This document shows positions 42,692-52,953 of a stretch of DNA of 64,000 bases, piece after piece (position 1 is the stretch's first letter; each line of letters starts with the position of its first letter). The notes below the pieces were generated by a model. It was not told the DNA's origin. It did not search any database and worked only from the letters and a program-made list of their open reading frames with translations. This DNA is from Pseudomonadota bacterium. GTDB lineage: Bacteria; Pseudomonadota; Gammaproteobacteria; Steroidobacterales; Steroidobacteraceae. The stretch covers positions 62,001 through 126,000 of the forward strand of contig JAEWAF010000071.1 in the NCBI GenBank assembly GCA_023391815.1, given 5' to 3'. The translations under genes were made by a program, and so were the position numbers.

Positions 42692-44155
42692 TCAGGTTCC
42701 GCAGAACGTTTTGTATTTCTCTTCCGACGGTGGCGGCGGCTGGGTGTACTCGGCTGCATCCGGCTGCCGATCGTACGGACGCTGAAGAATGCTCAGCAGC
42801 CGATGGAACGGCTGCATATCGCCGGCCGTAGCGGCTTGTAACGCTGCCTCGACGCGATGATTTCGAGGAATGAACTCGGGGTTGGCGAGACGCATCGTTG
42901 CCGCTCGCTCCGCCGAGGTTTGCGGGTCCAACACAAGACGTGCACGCCAAGCCTTCAACCATCCATCGATCTCGGCCGGCGTGTTGAAGATTTCGTAAAG
43001 CGACGCGTCGTTCGAACTCTCTGCCGCGCGAGACAGGTTGCTGAAGGTCAGCGTGAAATCGGCCTGCCCCTTCTGCATGGCTGCCAGCAGCGCCGATATC
43101 AAATCGGCGTCACCGTCTTCCGCGGACGTGAGCCCGATCTTTCGGCGCATGTGCGCGAGGAAGGCGGTTTCGAACTGCTCCACGAAGTCTTCGACGACTT
43201 CGGTCGCCAGCTCGACCGATTTCGTTTCGTTTGCATCGATCAGGGGGAGTAACGTTTCGGCCAGCCGCGCCAGATTCCACTGCGCGATGCCGGGCTGATT
43301 CGTGTAGGCATATCGGCCGCCGAGGTCGATGGAACTGAATACGGTTTGTGGATCGTAGCGGTCCATGAATGCGCACGGACCATAGTCGATGGTCTCGCCC
43401 GAGAGTGCCATGTTGTCCGTGTTCATGACCCCGTGAATGAAACCGACGCGCATCCAATCGGCGATCAGTGCGGCTTGGCGTGCCGTGATTGCTTTGAGGG
43501 CTGCCAGTGCGGGTACGTCCGCGTTGCGGGCTTCTGGATAGTGTCGATTGATCACGTAGTCCAGCAGCTCTTTCAGCGCTTCCTGATCGCCGCGCACGGC
43601 GAAGTATTGAAACGTTCCGACTCGGATGTGACTTGCGGCGACTCGCGTGAGCACTGCGCCCGGCAATATCTCTGTCCGATAGACCTGCTCGCCTGTGGTT
43701 ACGACGGCGAGCGATCGGGTGGTCGGAATACCCAAGGCGTGCATCGCCTCGCTGATCAAATATTCCCGAAGCATCGGTCCGATGGCCGCTCGACCATCAC
43801 CACCCCGCGAGAATGGCGTACGGCCGGAACCTTTCAGCTGGATGTCTCGGAGAATGCCGTGATTGTCGCGAATCTCTCCCAAAAGCACCGCCCGCCCGTC
43901 ACCCAGCTGCGGCACGAACGTCCCGAATTGATGGCCGGCGTACGCGAGCGCGATCGGCGTTGAGTCTTCCGCCAGCTCGTTTCCAGAGAACAGCGCCGCG
44001 ACCTGGCGATCGTCCAGGTTGGGGTCCAACCGTAGCTCGGCCGCGAGCTCGCGATTGAATATGACCGTCTGTGGCGCCGAAACCTTCACCGGCTCAATGC
44101 TTGCGTAAAAGCGAGCCGGAAGTGTCGCGTAGGTGTGTTCAAAGCCGAGTTTCAT
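42692..44155 (-). CDS. selO: SelO-type protein adenylyltransferase
   Basis: 487 residues, typical bacterial length. The pseudokinase-like core is intact: YAGHQFGTFVPQLGDGRA (~72-89), IQLKGSGRTPFSRGGDGRA (~105-123), GVMNTDNMALSGETIDYGP (~240) and the C-terminal Cys in TFCGT, the place where animals carry selenocysteine. SelO AMPylates target proteins in response to redox stress. It ends nine bases from the convergent receiver gene. No thioredoxin-type gene is near. Confidence 0.93.
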   Translation of the reverse strand: MKLGFEHTYATLPARFYASIEPVKVSAPQTVIFNRELAAELRLDPNLDDRQVAALFSGNELAEDSTPIALAYAGHQFGTFVPQLGDGRAVLLGEIRDNHGILRDIQLKGSGRTPFSRGGDGRAAIGPMLREYLISEAMHALGIPTTRSLAVVTTGEQVYRTEILPGAVLTRVAASHIRVGTFQYFAVRGDQEALKELLDYVINRHYPEARNADVPALAALKAITARQAALIADWMRVGFIHGVMNTDNMALSGETIDYGPCAFMDRYDPQTVFSSIDLGGRYAYTNQPGIAQWNLARLAETLLPLIDANETKSVELATEVVEDFVEQFETAFLAHMRRKIGLTSAEDGDADLISALLAAMQKGQADFTLTFSNLSRAAESSNDASLYEIFNTPAEIDGWLKAWRARLVLDPQTSAERAATMRLANPEFIPRNHRVEAALQAATAGDMQPFHRLLSILQRPYDRQPDAAEYTQPPPPSEEKYKTFCGT

Positions 44156-44349
44156 TCGCGCATCCTAGCGCGGTGGGACCAACCTCGCCTATTAGCTGGT
44201 TCTGCCGCTCTGGAACCGGGACTGCTTGCTCGCGGCGATCTGACGCAGACATCACCATTGCAGAGAGCTCGCTGGGCGGCGCTGTAACAGGCTGCCGAGT
44301 CATCGCGAGACGGATGCTCGCAGCGCACGGCCTCCGCTTCGGACGTCCC

Positions 44350-44400
44350 GGCCATTGCGAGCGCAATGGCCAGGGCCGTTTCTCCATGTCATGCATGGAG
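44350..44400. other. Two adjacent hairpins in the selO-mddA gap
   Basis: GGCCATTGC-gagc-GCAATGGCC (44350-44371) is a perfect 9-bp stem, followed by CTCCAT...ATGGAG (44382-44400). They sit in the 255-base region between the selO start and the methyltransferase stop; nothing else is recognisable there. They could end transcription of the methyltransferase gene or be a REP-like element. Confidence 0.4.
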
Positions 44401-44410
44401 CATGCGGAAA

Positions 44411-45175
44411 TCACGACTGCCTCACACCGCTCGCCAGGCCATTGGTCCGCCGGCCCTTGGTGAATGGAATGAGCGCCGGCACTTTCCGACGGTAGTTCTC
44501 ATACTCGGGGAAGGCACGAATCAGATCCCGCTCTTCGAGCTGGATGGCGATCAGAATGTATGCAGTGGTCATCAAAGCAAACAACAGATGAGCCGCCGTC
44601 ATCGTCGGCGTGCACCAGAACGTGAGCAGCCAGCCGACATAGAGAGGATGGCGCACGACCTTGTAGAGGCTCGGCGTGCGGAACGCGATCTCCGTGTACG
44701 GACGACCGCGGAAATACAGCCAAGACTGGCGCAACCCGAACAGATCGAAATGATTGATCAGGAAGGTCGAGAGCAATAACAGACCCCAGCCGGCCGCATA
44801 GCCCGCATACAGCGCGCCCTTACCGAGCGGGCTGTCGACGTGCCAGATCACGGCGCCGATGGGCTGCCACAGCCCGAACAGCAGAATGAGGGCCAGACTG
44901 GAGAACAGCACATAGGTACTGCGCTCGGCCGCGACCGGCACCAATCGGGTCCACCAACGTTTGAAGGCCGGCCGTGCCATGATGCTGTGCTGAAGCGCGA
45001 ACACGGCAAGCAATCCGATGTTCACCGCAATCGCCTGGCCGGTGCCCATCGTCGGCGGCGCGTCGATGGGGTTGCCGATCAGGAAGTTGCCCAGAAAGGC
45101 GATGGCGTAAAGAAAAGTCGCAAAGAACACGGCGTAACAGGCCACGCCGTACAGCAGAACCAGGGTGCGTTTCAT
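44411..45175 (-). CDS. mddA: MddA/ICMT-like membrane methyltransferase
   Basis: 254 residues from ATG 45175 (GGAGG four bases upstream). Five to six hydrophobic segments and, near the C-terminus, the isoprenylcysteine-methyltransferase signature RHPLYVGWLLTFWCTP, then EERDLIRAFPEYENYRRKVPALIP. The N-terminus LLYGVACYAVFFATFLYAIAF and overall layout look like methanethiol S-methyltransferase (MddA), which makes dimethyl sulfide from methanethiol. The family also contains proteins of other function, so the symbol is tentative. It is divergent from a hydrolase-LuxR regulator. Confidence 0.75.
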   Translation of the reverse strand: MKRTLVLLYGVACYAVFFATFLYAIAFLGNFLIGNPIDAPPTMGTGQAIAVNIGLLAVFALQHSIMARPAFKRWWTRLVPVAAERSTYVLFSSLALILLFGLWQPIGAVIWHVDSPLGKGALYAGYAAGWGLLLLSTFLINHFDLFGLRQSWLYFRGRPYTEIAFRTPSLYKVVRHPLYVGWLLTFWCTPTMTAAHLLFALMTTAYILIAIQLEERDLIRAFPEYENYRRKVPALIPFTKGRRTNGLASGVRQS

Positions 45176-45275
45176 AAGACCTCCAGAGCTGATCGAGGCG
45201 CGTAGCATCGGCCCGCCCGCAGCCGCGAAACAGATGAAGGATGTCCCGAACGCAGGCATGATTTGATACGGGCGA

Positions 45276-45293
45276 CCGGGACATTTGTCCCGG
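45276..45293. promoter_or_regulatory. 18-bp palindrome between mddA and the hydrolase-LuxR gene
   Basis: CCGGGACA-TT-TGTCCCGG is a perfect inverted repeat ending 18 bases before the regulator's ATG and about 100 bases upstream of mddA. A further half-site, TGTCCCG, lies at 45242-45248. LuxR-type dimers bind inverted repeats of this length, so autoregulation or control of mddA is likely. An mRNA hairpin covering the ribosome-binding site is the alternative. Confidence 0.55.
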
Positions 45294-45311
45294 CCCCGCG
45301 AGAAGGCGCGT

Positions 45312-46397
45312 ATGGGGCAGCACACGATTCGTCAGTCCATCCGGTACGTGAGAGCCAGCGACGGTGTCCGCCTCGCCTGGGCCTCCACTGGCAGCGGCGC
45401 GCCTCTGGTGAAGGCGGCGAACTGGCTCACTCATCTGCAGTACGACCTGGAAAGCCCGGTCTGGCGCCACTGGATCGAGTTCTTCGCCGAGCATTTCCGG
45501 TTCATCCGCTACGACGAACGTGGCTGTGGCATGTCGCAGTGGGAAGTATCGGAAGTCTCGCTGGCGCGCTGGATCGACGATCTCGAAGCGATCATCGACG
45601 CGGCTCAATGCGAACAGCCGATGACCTTGCTTGGCATCTCCCAGGGCGCGTCGGCTTCCATCGCCTATGCCGTTCGCTACCCCGAGCGCGTGTCACATTT
45701 GATTCTTTATGGCGGCTACGCGACCGGCTGGGCGAAGCGTGGCGACCCGCAGGGTTTACGGCGTTTCCAAGCGATCGTTGAATTGATTCGGCTCGGCTGG
45801 GGCACGGACACGGTCGCTTTCCGGCAGGTGTTCACTTCACGGTTCGCGCCGGACGCCAATCCTCAGCAACTCGAATGGTTCAACGAGCTCTGCCGCCGGA
45901 CCACCAATCCCGACGTCGCCGCGCATCTCATGCTGGCGCGTGCAGAGATCGACGTGCGCGACCTGCTGCCTCAATTGAAAGTACCGACGTTGATCATCCA
46001 TCCGGTCGAGGATCAGGTCACGCCGATCAGCGCCAGCCGTGAGTTGGCGGCCGAGATTCCCAACGCGGAATTCGTGCAGCTGGAATCACGCAATCATGTG
46101 TTACTCGAGCATGAGCCGGCGTGGGCACAGTTCAAGGAGATCGTGCTGGAATTTACCGGGCGCGGCGCCTCGGCGCGAACCAATCAAATGAAGAGCGATC
46201 CATTCGGCGAGCTCTCGCCGCGAGAACGGGATGTTTTAAATGGCTTGGCCGCCGGCCACACCAACGCGCAGATCGCGGCGAGCCTGCACCTGAGCGAGAA
46301 AACCGTTCGTAACATCGTGTCTCGGGTGTTCGAGAAGCTCGATGTTGAATCGCGCACGCAAGCGGCGATGCTGGCGCGGGATCATGGGTTCAAGTAA
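45312..46397 (+). CDS. Alpha/beta-hydrolase fused to LuxR-type DNA-binding domain
   Basis: 361 residues from ATG 45312 (AGAAGG upstream; a TTG nine codons earlier is weaker). Residues ~10-285 are an alpha/beta hydrolase with a complete candidate triad: Ser110 in GISQGAS, Asp234 in HPVEDQVTP and His262 in SRNHVLLE. Residues ~298-360 are a LuxR/GerE helix-turn-helix (LSPRERDVLNGLAAGHTNAQIA...SEKTVRNIVSRVFEKL). The pairing suggests a regulator that senses, and perhaps hydrolyses, its ligand. It is divergent from the mddA-like gene with a palindrome between them. Confidence 0.85.
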   Translation: MGQHTIRQSIRYVRASDGVRLAWASTGSGAPLVKAANWLTHLQYDLESPVWRHWIEFFAEHFRFIRYDERGCGMSQWEVSEVSLARWIDDLEAIIDAAQCEQPMTLLGISQGASASIAYAVRYPERVSHLILYGGYATGWAKRGDPQGLRRFQAIVELIRLGWGTDTVAFRQVFTSRFAPDANPQQLEWFNELCRRTTNPDVAAHLMLARAEIDVRDLLPQLKVPTLIIHPVEDQVTPISASRELAAEIPNAEFVQLESRNHVLLEHEPAWAQFKEIVLEFTGRGASARTNQMKSDPFGELSPRERDVLNGLAAGHTNAQIAASLHLSEKTVRNIVSRVFEKLDVESRTQAAMLARDHGFK

Positions 46398-46412
46398 CGC
46401 CATGGACCTGAC

Positions 46413-46431
46413 ATATTCTTAGGAATATTTG
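46413..46431 (+). terminator. Possible weak terminator after the hydrolase-LuxR gene
   Basis: ATATTC-TTAG-GAATAT forms a 6-bp AT-rich stem followed by TTT, 15 bases after the stop codon. It is thermodynamically weak. Confidence 0.3.
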
Positions 46432-46568
46432 GTCGAATAACGAAGACGCAGCCTCCGGCGGCGCGCTCGCCGGTATAGTTCGGCGCATAACGATACTCAG
46501 CGGTTCTATACGATACGCGGGGTCGACGGCCCGGCCGCGACACCCTCGCCCGGCTTGCGGGGGCCGAT

Positions 46569-46910
46569 TTGGACTCGACCATACAAAGCGCTTTCGAGGT
46601 GGCGCCCAGGTTCGCTGCCGCGGAGCTGGTTCTTCTGATCCTGTGGCAATTGCGGTTTTGGTTGCTGACGCGGCAGGGCTTCAGCGGCAATCCGTTCGAC
46701 CACGGGCCGTGGTGGAGCGTAGCCTTCTTTCGGATCTGGGCGGGCTGGCACCTGCCTGTTCTACTACTGCAAACAGGTGTGGCCGCGTTGTTTCGAAAGC
46801 CCAGCTTCTCGGTGCGCGTGCCGATGATCGTTGTTTCGTTGCTGCTTCACGCCCTGAATCTGGTGCTGATCGTTCTTGTTTATTCGCTGTTCGCGGCCCA
46901 AGAGCGTTGA
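46569..46910 (+). CDS. Small three-helix membrane protein
   Basis: 113 residues from TTG 46569, preceded by a GGGGG; no better in-frame start exists nearby. Three hydrophobic segments (~15-33, ~58-75, ~86-109) alternate with polar loops, the first containing a Trp/Phe-rich WQLRFWLLTRQGFSGNPFDHGPWW. It is an inner-membrane protein of unknown function. It lies against the end of the ATP synthase operon, separated by a bidirectional terminator. Confidence 0.6.
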   Translation: MDSTIQSAFEVAPRFAAAELVLLILWQLRFWLLTRQGFSGNPFDHGPWWSVAFFRIWAGWHLPVLLLQTGVAALFRKPSFSVRVPMIVVSLLLHALNLVLIVLVYSLFAAQER

Positions 46911-46940
46911 CCTTACCTCGGTCGACGTATGCAAACGAAA

Positions 46941-46968
46941 GAGCCCGCGCAGGCGACCTGGCGGGCTC
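46941..46968. terminator. Bidirectional terminator after atpC
   Basis: GAGCCCGC (46941-46948) pairs with GCGGGCTC (46961-46968) around a 12-base loop that can pair further (CAGG/CCTG). GGTTTCG follows on the plus strand and TTTCGTTTG on the minus strand, so it can end both the small membrane protein gene and the atp operon. Confidence 0.65.
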
Positions 46969-47020
46969 GGTTTCGATATCGGTGAGGTCTTGGATCTGAC
47001 CTCGCGCGGGCGTAGCCGCT

Positions 47021-47440
47021 TTACTGTTTGATCTTCCGCAGCTTCTCGATGGCCTTGATCTGCGCCACGGCGCGGGCCAGTTCGGCCTGGGCTTCGGCAA
47101 CGTCGATCTTGCCGGCGCGATCCTTGAGGGCTTCTTCGGCGCGCTGCTTGGCTTGCAGGGCGGCGGCTTCGTCGATGTCCTTGGCGCGCAGAGCGGTGTC
47201 GGCGAGCACGGTGACGAGGTGGGGTTGGATTTCGATGGCGCCACCGCCGACGAAGAAGAACTGTTCTTCACCGCCCGGCAGCTGCACGCGGACTTCGCCC
47301 GGCTTGAGCGTCGTCAGCAACGGGGCGTGACGAGGCGCGATACCGAGCTCGCCCATGGCGGCCGGCGCGAAGACCATAGCGGCTTCGCCCGAGAAGATCT
47401 GGCCTTCGGCGCTGACGATATCGACGTGAATGGTTGCCAT
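47021..47440 (-). CDS. atpC: ATP synthase epsilon subunit
   Basis: 139 residues: an N-terminal beta-sandwich (HVDIVSAEGQIFSGEA, GELGIAPRHAPLLTTLKPGEVR) and a C-terminal helical hairpin rich in Ala/Lys/Glu that can inhibit the motor. It belongs to the central stalk of F1. Last gene of the atp operon, 129 bases after atpD, a larger gap than elsewhere in the operon and filled by hairpins. Confidence 0.96.
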   Translation of the reverse strand: MATIHVDIVSAEGQIFSGEAAMVFAPAAMGELGIAPRHAPLLTTLKPGEVRVQLPGGEEQFFFVGGGAIEIQPHLVTVLADTALRAKDIDEAAALQAKQRAEEALKDRAGKIDVAEAQAELARAVAQIKAIEKLRKIKQ

Positions 47441-47467
47441 GTGCTCTCGCTGGACTGCTCTAGTGCT

Positions 47468-47557
47468 GAAAAGGCGCTACGGCGCTTTTCCGCCTCGCTT
47501 GCGAAAGCACGTGACTTTCGCGGTGAGTGGCGAGCGATGTAACGATCATCGCTCGCC
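47468..47557 (-). promoter_or_regulatory. Three successive hairpins in the atpD-atpC spacer
   Basis: Reading on the minus strand after the atpD stop: GGCGAGCGAT/ATCGCTCGCC (47557-47529, 10 bp, 9-base loop), GCGAAAG/CTTTCGC (47521-47501, 7 bp), and GAAAAG(G)CGC/GCGCTTTTC (47490-47468, 9 bp with one bulge), the last ending in TTTTC. All three stems are complementary by inspection. They may lower or time epsilon-subunit expression, or stabilise the upstream message. Confidence 0.5.
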
Positions 47558-47569
47558 GGTCGATTCCAA

Positions 47570-48988
47570 TTACTGCAGTGTCTTCGCCTTGGCGACGGCT
47601 TCCTCGATGGCGCCGACCATGTAGAACGCCTGCTCGGGCAGGTGGTCGTACTCGCCGTCGAGAATGCCCTTGAAGCCGCGGATGGTGTCCTTGAGCGGGA
47701 CGATCTTGCCGTCCTGACCGGTGAACACTTTCGCGACGTTGAACGGCTGCGACAGGAAGCGCTGGATCTTACGAGCGCGCGACACGGTGCGCTTGTCGTC
47801 TTCCGACAGCTCGTCCATGCCCAGGATCGCGATGATGTCCTGCAGTTCCTTGTAACGCTGAAGCACAGCCTGCACGCCGCGCGCGACGTTGTAGTGCTCT
47901 TCGCCGATGACCAGCGGATCGAGCTGACGGCTGGTGGAGTCCAGCGGATCCACGGCGGGGTAGATACCCAGCGAGGCGATCTGACGGGACAACACGACGG
48001 TCGCGTCCAAGTGCGCGAACGTGGTGGCCGGCGACGGGTCGGTCAAGTCGTCGGCAGGCACGTACACGGCCTGAATGGACGTGATCGAGCCGGTCTTCGT
48101 GGAAGTGATGCGCTCCTGGAGCACGCCCATTTCCTCGGCCAGCGTCGGCTGGTAACCCACCGCCGAAGGCATACGGCCGAGCAGCGCGGACACTTCGGTG
48201 CCGGCCAGCGTGTAACGGTAGATGTTGTCGATGAACAGCAGCACGTCGCGGCCCTTGCCGGCTTCGTTCTTTTCATCGCGGAAGTATTCGGCCATGGTCA
48301 GACCGGTCAGCGCGACGCGCAGGCGGTTGCCCGGCGGCTCGTTCATCTGACCGTACACCATCGCCACTTTCGAGTTGGTGAGATCGTTGGTGTCGATGAC
48401 GCCCGACTCGATCATCTCGTGATAGAAGTCGTTGCCTTCGCGAGTACGCTCGCCGACGCCCGCGAACACCGACAGACCCGAGTGCTGTTTCGCGATGTTG
48501 TTGATCAGCTCGAGCATGTTGACGGTCTTGCCCACGCCGGCGCCGCCGAACAGACCGACCTTACCGCCCTTGGCGAACGGAATGAGCAGGTCGATGACCT
48601 TGATGCCCGTGACCAGCAGGTCCTGGCCGCCCGACTGCTCGTCGTAAGACGGCGCGGGACGGTGAATCGGCAGCAGCTCCTTGGTCTGCACCGGGCCCTT
48701 CTCGTCCTGCGGAGTGCCGAGCACGTCCATGATGCGGCCGAGCGTGCCCTTGCCGACCGGCACGGAGATCGGAGCGCCGGTGGCGTTGACTTTCAGGCCA
48801 CGCTTCAAGCCTTCCGACACGCCCATGGCGATGGTGCGCACGACGCCGTCGCCGAGCTGCTGCTGCACTTCGAGCGTCAGATCGACGTCTTCGAGCTTGA
48901 GCGCTTCATACACCTTCGGGATCTGGTCGCGCGGGAATTCCACGTCGATGACCGCACCGATGATCTGGACAATCTTGCCGCTTGCCAT
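47570..48988 (-). CDS. atpD: ATP synthase beta subunit
   Basis: 472 residues. P-loop GGAGVGKTVNMLELI (~155-169) and the catalytic region GERTREGNDFYHEM (~187-200) and LLFIDNIYRYTLAGTEVSALLGRMPSA (~250) are intact. The C-terminal DELSEDDK motif follows. It forms the three catalytic sites of F1 that make ATP. A gene order of atpG-atpD-atpC is standard. Confidence 0.98.
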   Translation of the reverse strand: MASGKIVQIIGAVIDVEFPRDQIPKVYEALKLEDVDLTLEVQQQLGDGVVRTIAMGVSEGLKRGLKVNATGAPISVPVGKGTLGRIMDVLGTPQDEKGPVQTKELLPIHRPAPSYDEQSGGQDLLVTGIKVIDLLIPFAKGGKVGLFGGAGVGKTVNMLELINNIAKQHSGLSVFAGVGERTREGNDFYHEMIESGVIDTNDLTNSKVAMVYGQMNEPPGNRLRVALTGLTMAEYFRDEKNEAGKGRDVLLFIDNIYRYTLAGTEVSALLGRMPSAVGYQPTLAEEMGVLQERITSTKTGSITSIQAVYVPADDLTDPSPATTFAHLDATVVLSRQIASLGIYPAVDPLDSTSRQLDPLVIGEEHYNVARGVQAVLQRYKELQDIIAILGMDELSEDDKRTVSRARKIQRFLSQPFNVAKVFTGQDGKIVPLKDTIRGFKGILDGEYDHLPEQAFYMVGAIEEAVAKAKTLQ

Positions 48989-49027
48989 GTGTCGTTCCTC
49001 AATAATTCTGTGTTCGGGTGCGCGCCA

Positions 49028-49891
49028 TCAAACGGCAGCGGCTCCGCCGACGATTTCGCTGATCTCTTTGGTGATCGCCGCCTGGCGAGCCTTGTTGTAG
49101 ATCAGCTGCAATTCCTCGATGAGCTTGCCGGCGTTGTCGGTGGCGCTCTTCATCGCGACCATGCGGGCGGCCATTTCAGAGGCGACGTTCTCCACCGCGC
49201 CTTGATAGACCTGCGATTCGATGTAGCGCATCAGCACGCCATCGAGCAGCTCGGCCGCGGACGGCTCGTAGATGTAATCCCACAGCTTCTGCAGCTTGTC
49301 TTCGTCCTGGGTGACGACCGGCAGCAGCTGCCGCACGACGGGCTTCTGGCTCATCGTGTTGATGAATTCGTTGTTGACCAGGAACAGTCGATCGAGCTTG
49401 CCTTCGCGATACTGGTCCAACATCACTTTGACGGTGCCGATCAAATCGTTGACGTGCGGCCGGTCGCCGAGGTGAGTCACCGTCGCCAACGTTTCCACGC
49501 CGCCGAGGCGACGGAAGAACTGCACACCCTTCGAGCCGATCAGGCAGACCGAGACTTTCTTGCCCTGCTGCTGCCACTCACGCATCGCCGCCAGCGTGGC
49601 CTTGAACAGGTTCACGTTCAGGCCGCCGGCCAGACCGCGGTCGGTGGTGATGATGATGAAGCCGACCGCATTCACGTCGCGCTCGATCATGAACGGATGT
49701 TTGTAATCCGGATTCGCCAGGCGCAGGTGACCGATCACCGTGCGGATCTTTTCCGCGTACGGACGCGTCGCGCGCATGCGCTCCTGCGCCTTGCGCATCT
49801 TGCTCGCGGCCACCATTTCCATGGCCTTGGTGATCTTTTGCGTGCTCTTGAAGCTCGCAATCTTGATCCGGATCTCTTTTACGCCTGGCAT
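49028..49891 (-). CDS. atpG: ATP synthase gamma subunit
   Basis: 287 residues. The N-terminal rotor helix (KEIRIKIASFKSTQKITKAMEMVAASKMRKAQERM) and the C-terminal helix (ATDNAGKLIEELQLIYNKARQAAITKEISEIVGGA) are both conserved, and IITTDRGLAGGLN is present. It is the rotating shaft between the c-ring and the catalytic head. Confidence 0.97.
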   Translation of the reverse strand: MPGVKEIRIKIASFKSTQKITKAMEMVAASKMRKAQERMRATRPYAEKIRTVIGHLRLANPDYKHPFMIERDVNAVGFIIITTDRGLAGGLNVNLFKATLAAMREWQQQGKKVSVCLIGSKGVQFFRRLGGVETLATVTHLGDRPHVNDLIGTVKVMLDQYREGKLDRLFLVNNEFINTMSQKPVVRQLLPVVTQDEDKLQKLWDYIYEPSAAELLDGVLMRYIESQVYQGAVENVASEMAARMVAMKSATDNAGKLIEELQLIYNKARQAAITKEISEIVGGAAAV

Positions 49892-49928
49892 TTCACTCTC
49901 GGTGCGTAGCGATCAGTACGTGCCGGCC

Positions 49929-51470
<1,542 letters not shown>

Positions 51471-51511
51471 GCGCTAAATCCTCGGTCAATTCGGTATAAG
51501 AGCCGGCGCTA

Positions 51512-52048
51512 TCAATGACTCATCTCGACCGCCAAGCGGTCGAGGCGCGCCTTCAGCGAACCGTCGATGACGAAATCGCCCGCGCGCACGATGGCGCCAC
51601 CGATCAGCGATGCGTCCACTTCGACATGCAAGCGCACGTCGCGCTTCAAACGTTTTTTCAGAGCGGCGGCGAGGCGCTGTTTCTGCGCCTCGTCCAGCGC
51701 CACCGCCGAAACCACCTGCACGTCGGCGGTGTTCTCGGCTTCAGCCCGCAGGCCCTCGTACATCGTGGCAATTTCCGGCAGCAGCGCCAGTCGGCGATTG
51801 CTGGCCAGCGTCGCCAGGAAATTGCGGGTCTGCTCATCCAGATCGCTGCCGACGATGTCCGCGATCAAGCCGGAGAGTTGCTCCGGCGTGACGCGCGGGC
51901 TCGACAGTAGCCCGGCAACGCGCTCGTCCTGCACCACCGACGAGGCGGTTGCCAGCACCGTGGACCAGCGTTCCAGCGCGTGGTGTTGACGCGCCGACTC
52001 GAACGCGGCCTTGGCGTAGGGGCGGGCGATGGTGGCTTTTTCGGCCAT
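51512..52048 (-). CDS. atpH: ATP synthase delta subunit
   Basis: 178 residues: TIARPYAKAAFESAR at the N-terminus, an all-helical first domain, and the C-terminal G-x-x-V-x-x-x-x-x-x-DGS-K-x-R-L-D-x-L motif (IVRAGDFVIDGSLKARLDRL). It attaches the b-subunit stator to the top of F1. It lies 25 bases after atpF. Confidence 0.96.
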   Translation of the reverse strand: MAEKATIARPYAKAAFESARQHHALERWSTVLATASSVVQDERVAGLLSSPRVTPEQLSGLIADIVGSDLDEQTRNFLATLASNRRLALLPEIATMYEGLRAEAENTADVQVVSAVALDEAQKQRLAAALKKRLKRDVRLHVEVDASLIGGAIVRAGDFVIDGSLKARLDRLAVEMSH

Positions 52049-52073
52049 GAGAGCTCCGTATTAGCCGAGCGCG

Positions 52074-52553
52074 TTAACCGCGCTCGATCTCCAGTGCCAG
52101 CTTGTCGAGCAAGTCGGCATGGGCCTTGGCGTCGATCTCACGACCGAGCAGCTTGCTGGCGCCGAACACCGCCAGATTGGCGGCTTCACGACGCAGCTCT
52201 TCGCGGGCGCGGGTCGATTCCAACGCGGCTTCCTGACGGGCACCCGCGACCAGACGCTCGGCTTCCGCCGATGCGACGCCTCGGGCTTCCTCGGCCATTT
52301 CCACCGAGCGGCGATTGGCCTGTTCGACGATCTTCGCGGCGCGCGCGTGCGCTTCCTTGATGATGTCGTTGGCCGAGTTCCTGGCTTCCGCCAGGCTCTT
52401 TTCGCCTTTCTCGGCAGCCGCGAGACCCTCGGCAATCTTCTTCTGCCGATCCTCGATCGCCGCGATGATGTTCGGCCAGCCGAACTTCATGACCAGCCAG
52501 GCCACCGCGAAGAACGCGATGCCCTGGACGACGATGGTTATTGTGGGATCCAT
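52074..52553 (-). CDS. atpF: ATP synthase b subunit
   Basis: 159 residues. One N-terminal membrane helix (ITIVVQGIAFFAVAWLVMKFGWP) is followed by a long charged coiled coil (IEDRQKKIAEGLAAAEKGEKSL onward) that forms the peripheral stator. Length matches the gammaproteobacterial b subunit. Confidence 0.96.
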   Translation of the reverse strand: MDPTITIVVQGIAFFAVAWLVMKFGWPNIIAAIEDRQKKIAEGLAAAEKGEKSLAEARNSANDIIKEAHARAAKIVEQANRRSVEMAEEARGVASAEAERLVAGARQEAALESTRAREELRREAANLAVFGASKLLGREIDAKAHADLLDKLALEIERG

Positions 52554-52618
52554 GCTTACTCCGATTCACATACGGCGGCTGTGACACCGCCTGGCGTCGA
52601 TCGACTGCGAACGGCGAA

Positions 52619-52894
52619 TCAGCCGCCGAGCTGACCGATGAACGGGTTCGCGAAGATCAGCAGCAGGGCGATGGCGACGCCGATGATGGGAATCGCGTCC
52701 AGCAAGCCGGCGACGATGAACATCTTCGTCTGCAGCATGCCGGTCAGCTCCGGCTGACGAGCCGAGCCTTCCAGGAACTTGCCGCCGAGCAACGCGAAGC
52801 CGATCGCGGTGCCGAGCGCGCCGAGGCCGATGAGCAGACCCGCGGCAATCACGGTGAAGCTCATGACGTCGGCAATCTGAGTGATGTTCTCCAT
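52619..52894 (-). CDS. atpE: ATP synthase c subunit (rotor ring)
   Basis: 91 residues, two hydrophobic helices with the polar loop ARQPEL between them. The ion-carrying acid is Asp66 in AGLLDAIPIIGV, and the first helix shows GLGALGTAIGFA with no Glu/Gln sodium ligand. This indicates a proton-driven enzyme, not a sodium-driven one. Confidence 0.97.
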   Translation of the reverse strand: MENITQIADVMSFTVIAAGLLIGLGALGTAIGFALLGGKFLEGSARQPELTGMLQTKMFIVAGLLDAIPIIGVAIALLLIFANPFIGQLGG

Positions 52895-52953
52895 TTGAAT
52901 CTCCGGTGCGTGCAGAAAAACAGTCAGTTAGTAATCGAACGATCGAAACGAAA

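Noticed and set aside
46569..46910. A non-coding interpretation of this stretch because of its TTG start
   Set aside because: Three clear hydrophobic helices with polar loops, the upstream G-run and the following terminator favour a real membrane protein.
47642..49909. A 755-codon plus-strand frame
   Set aside because: Antisense to atpD and atpG.
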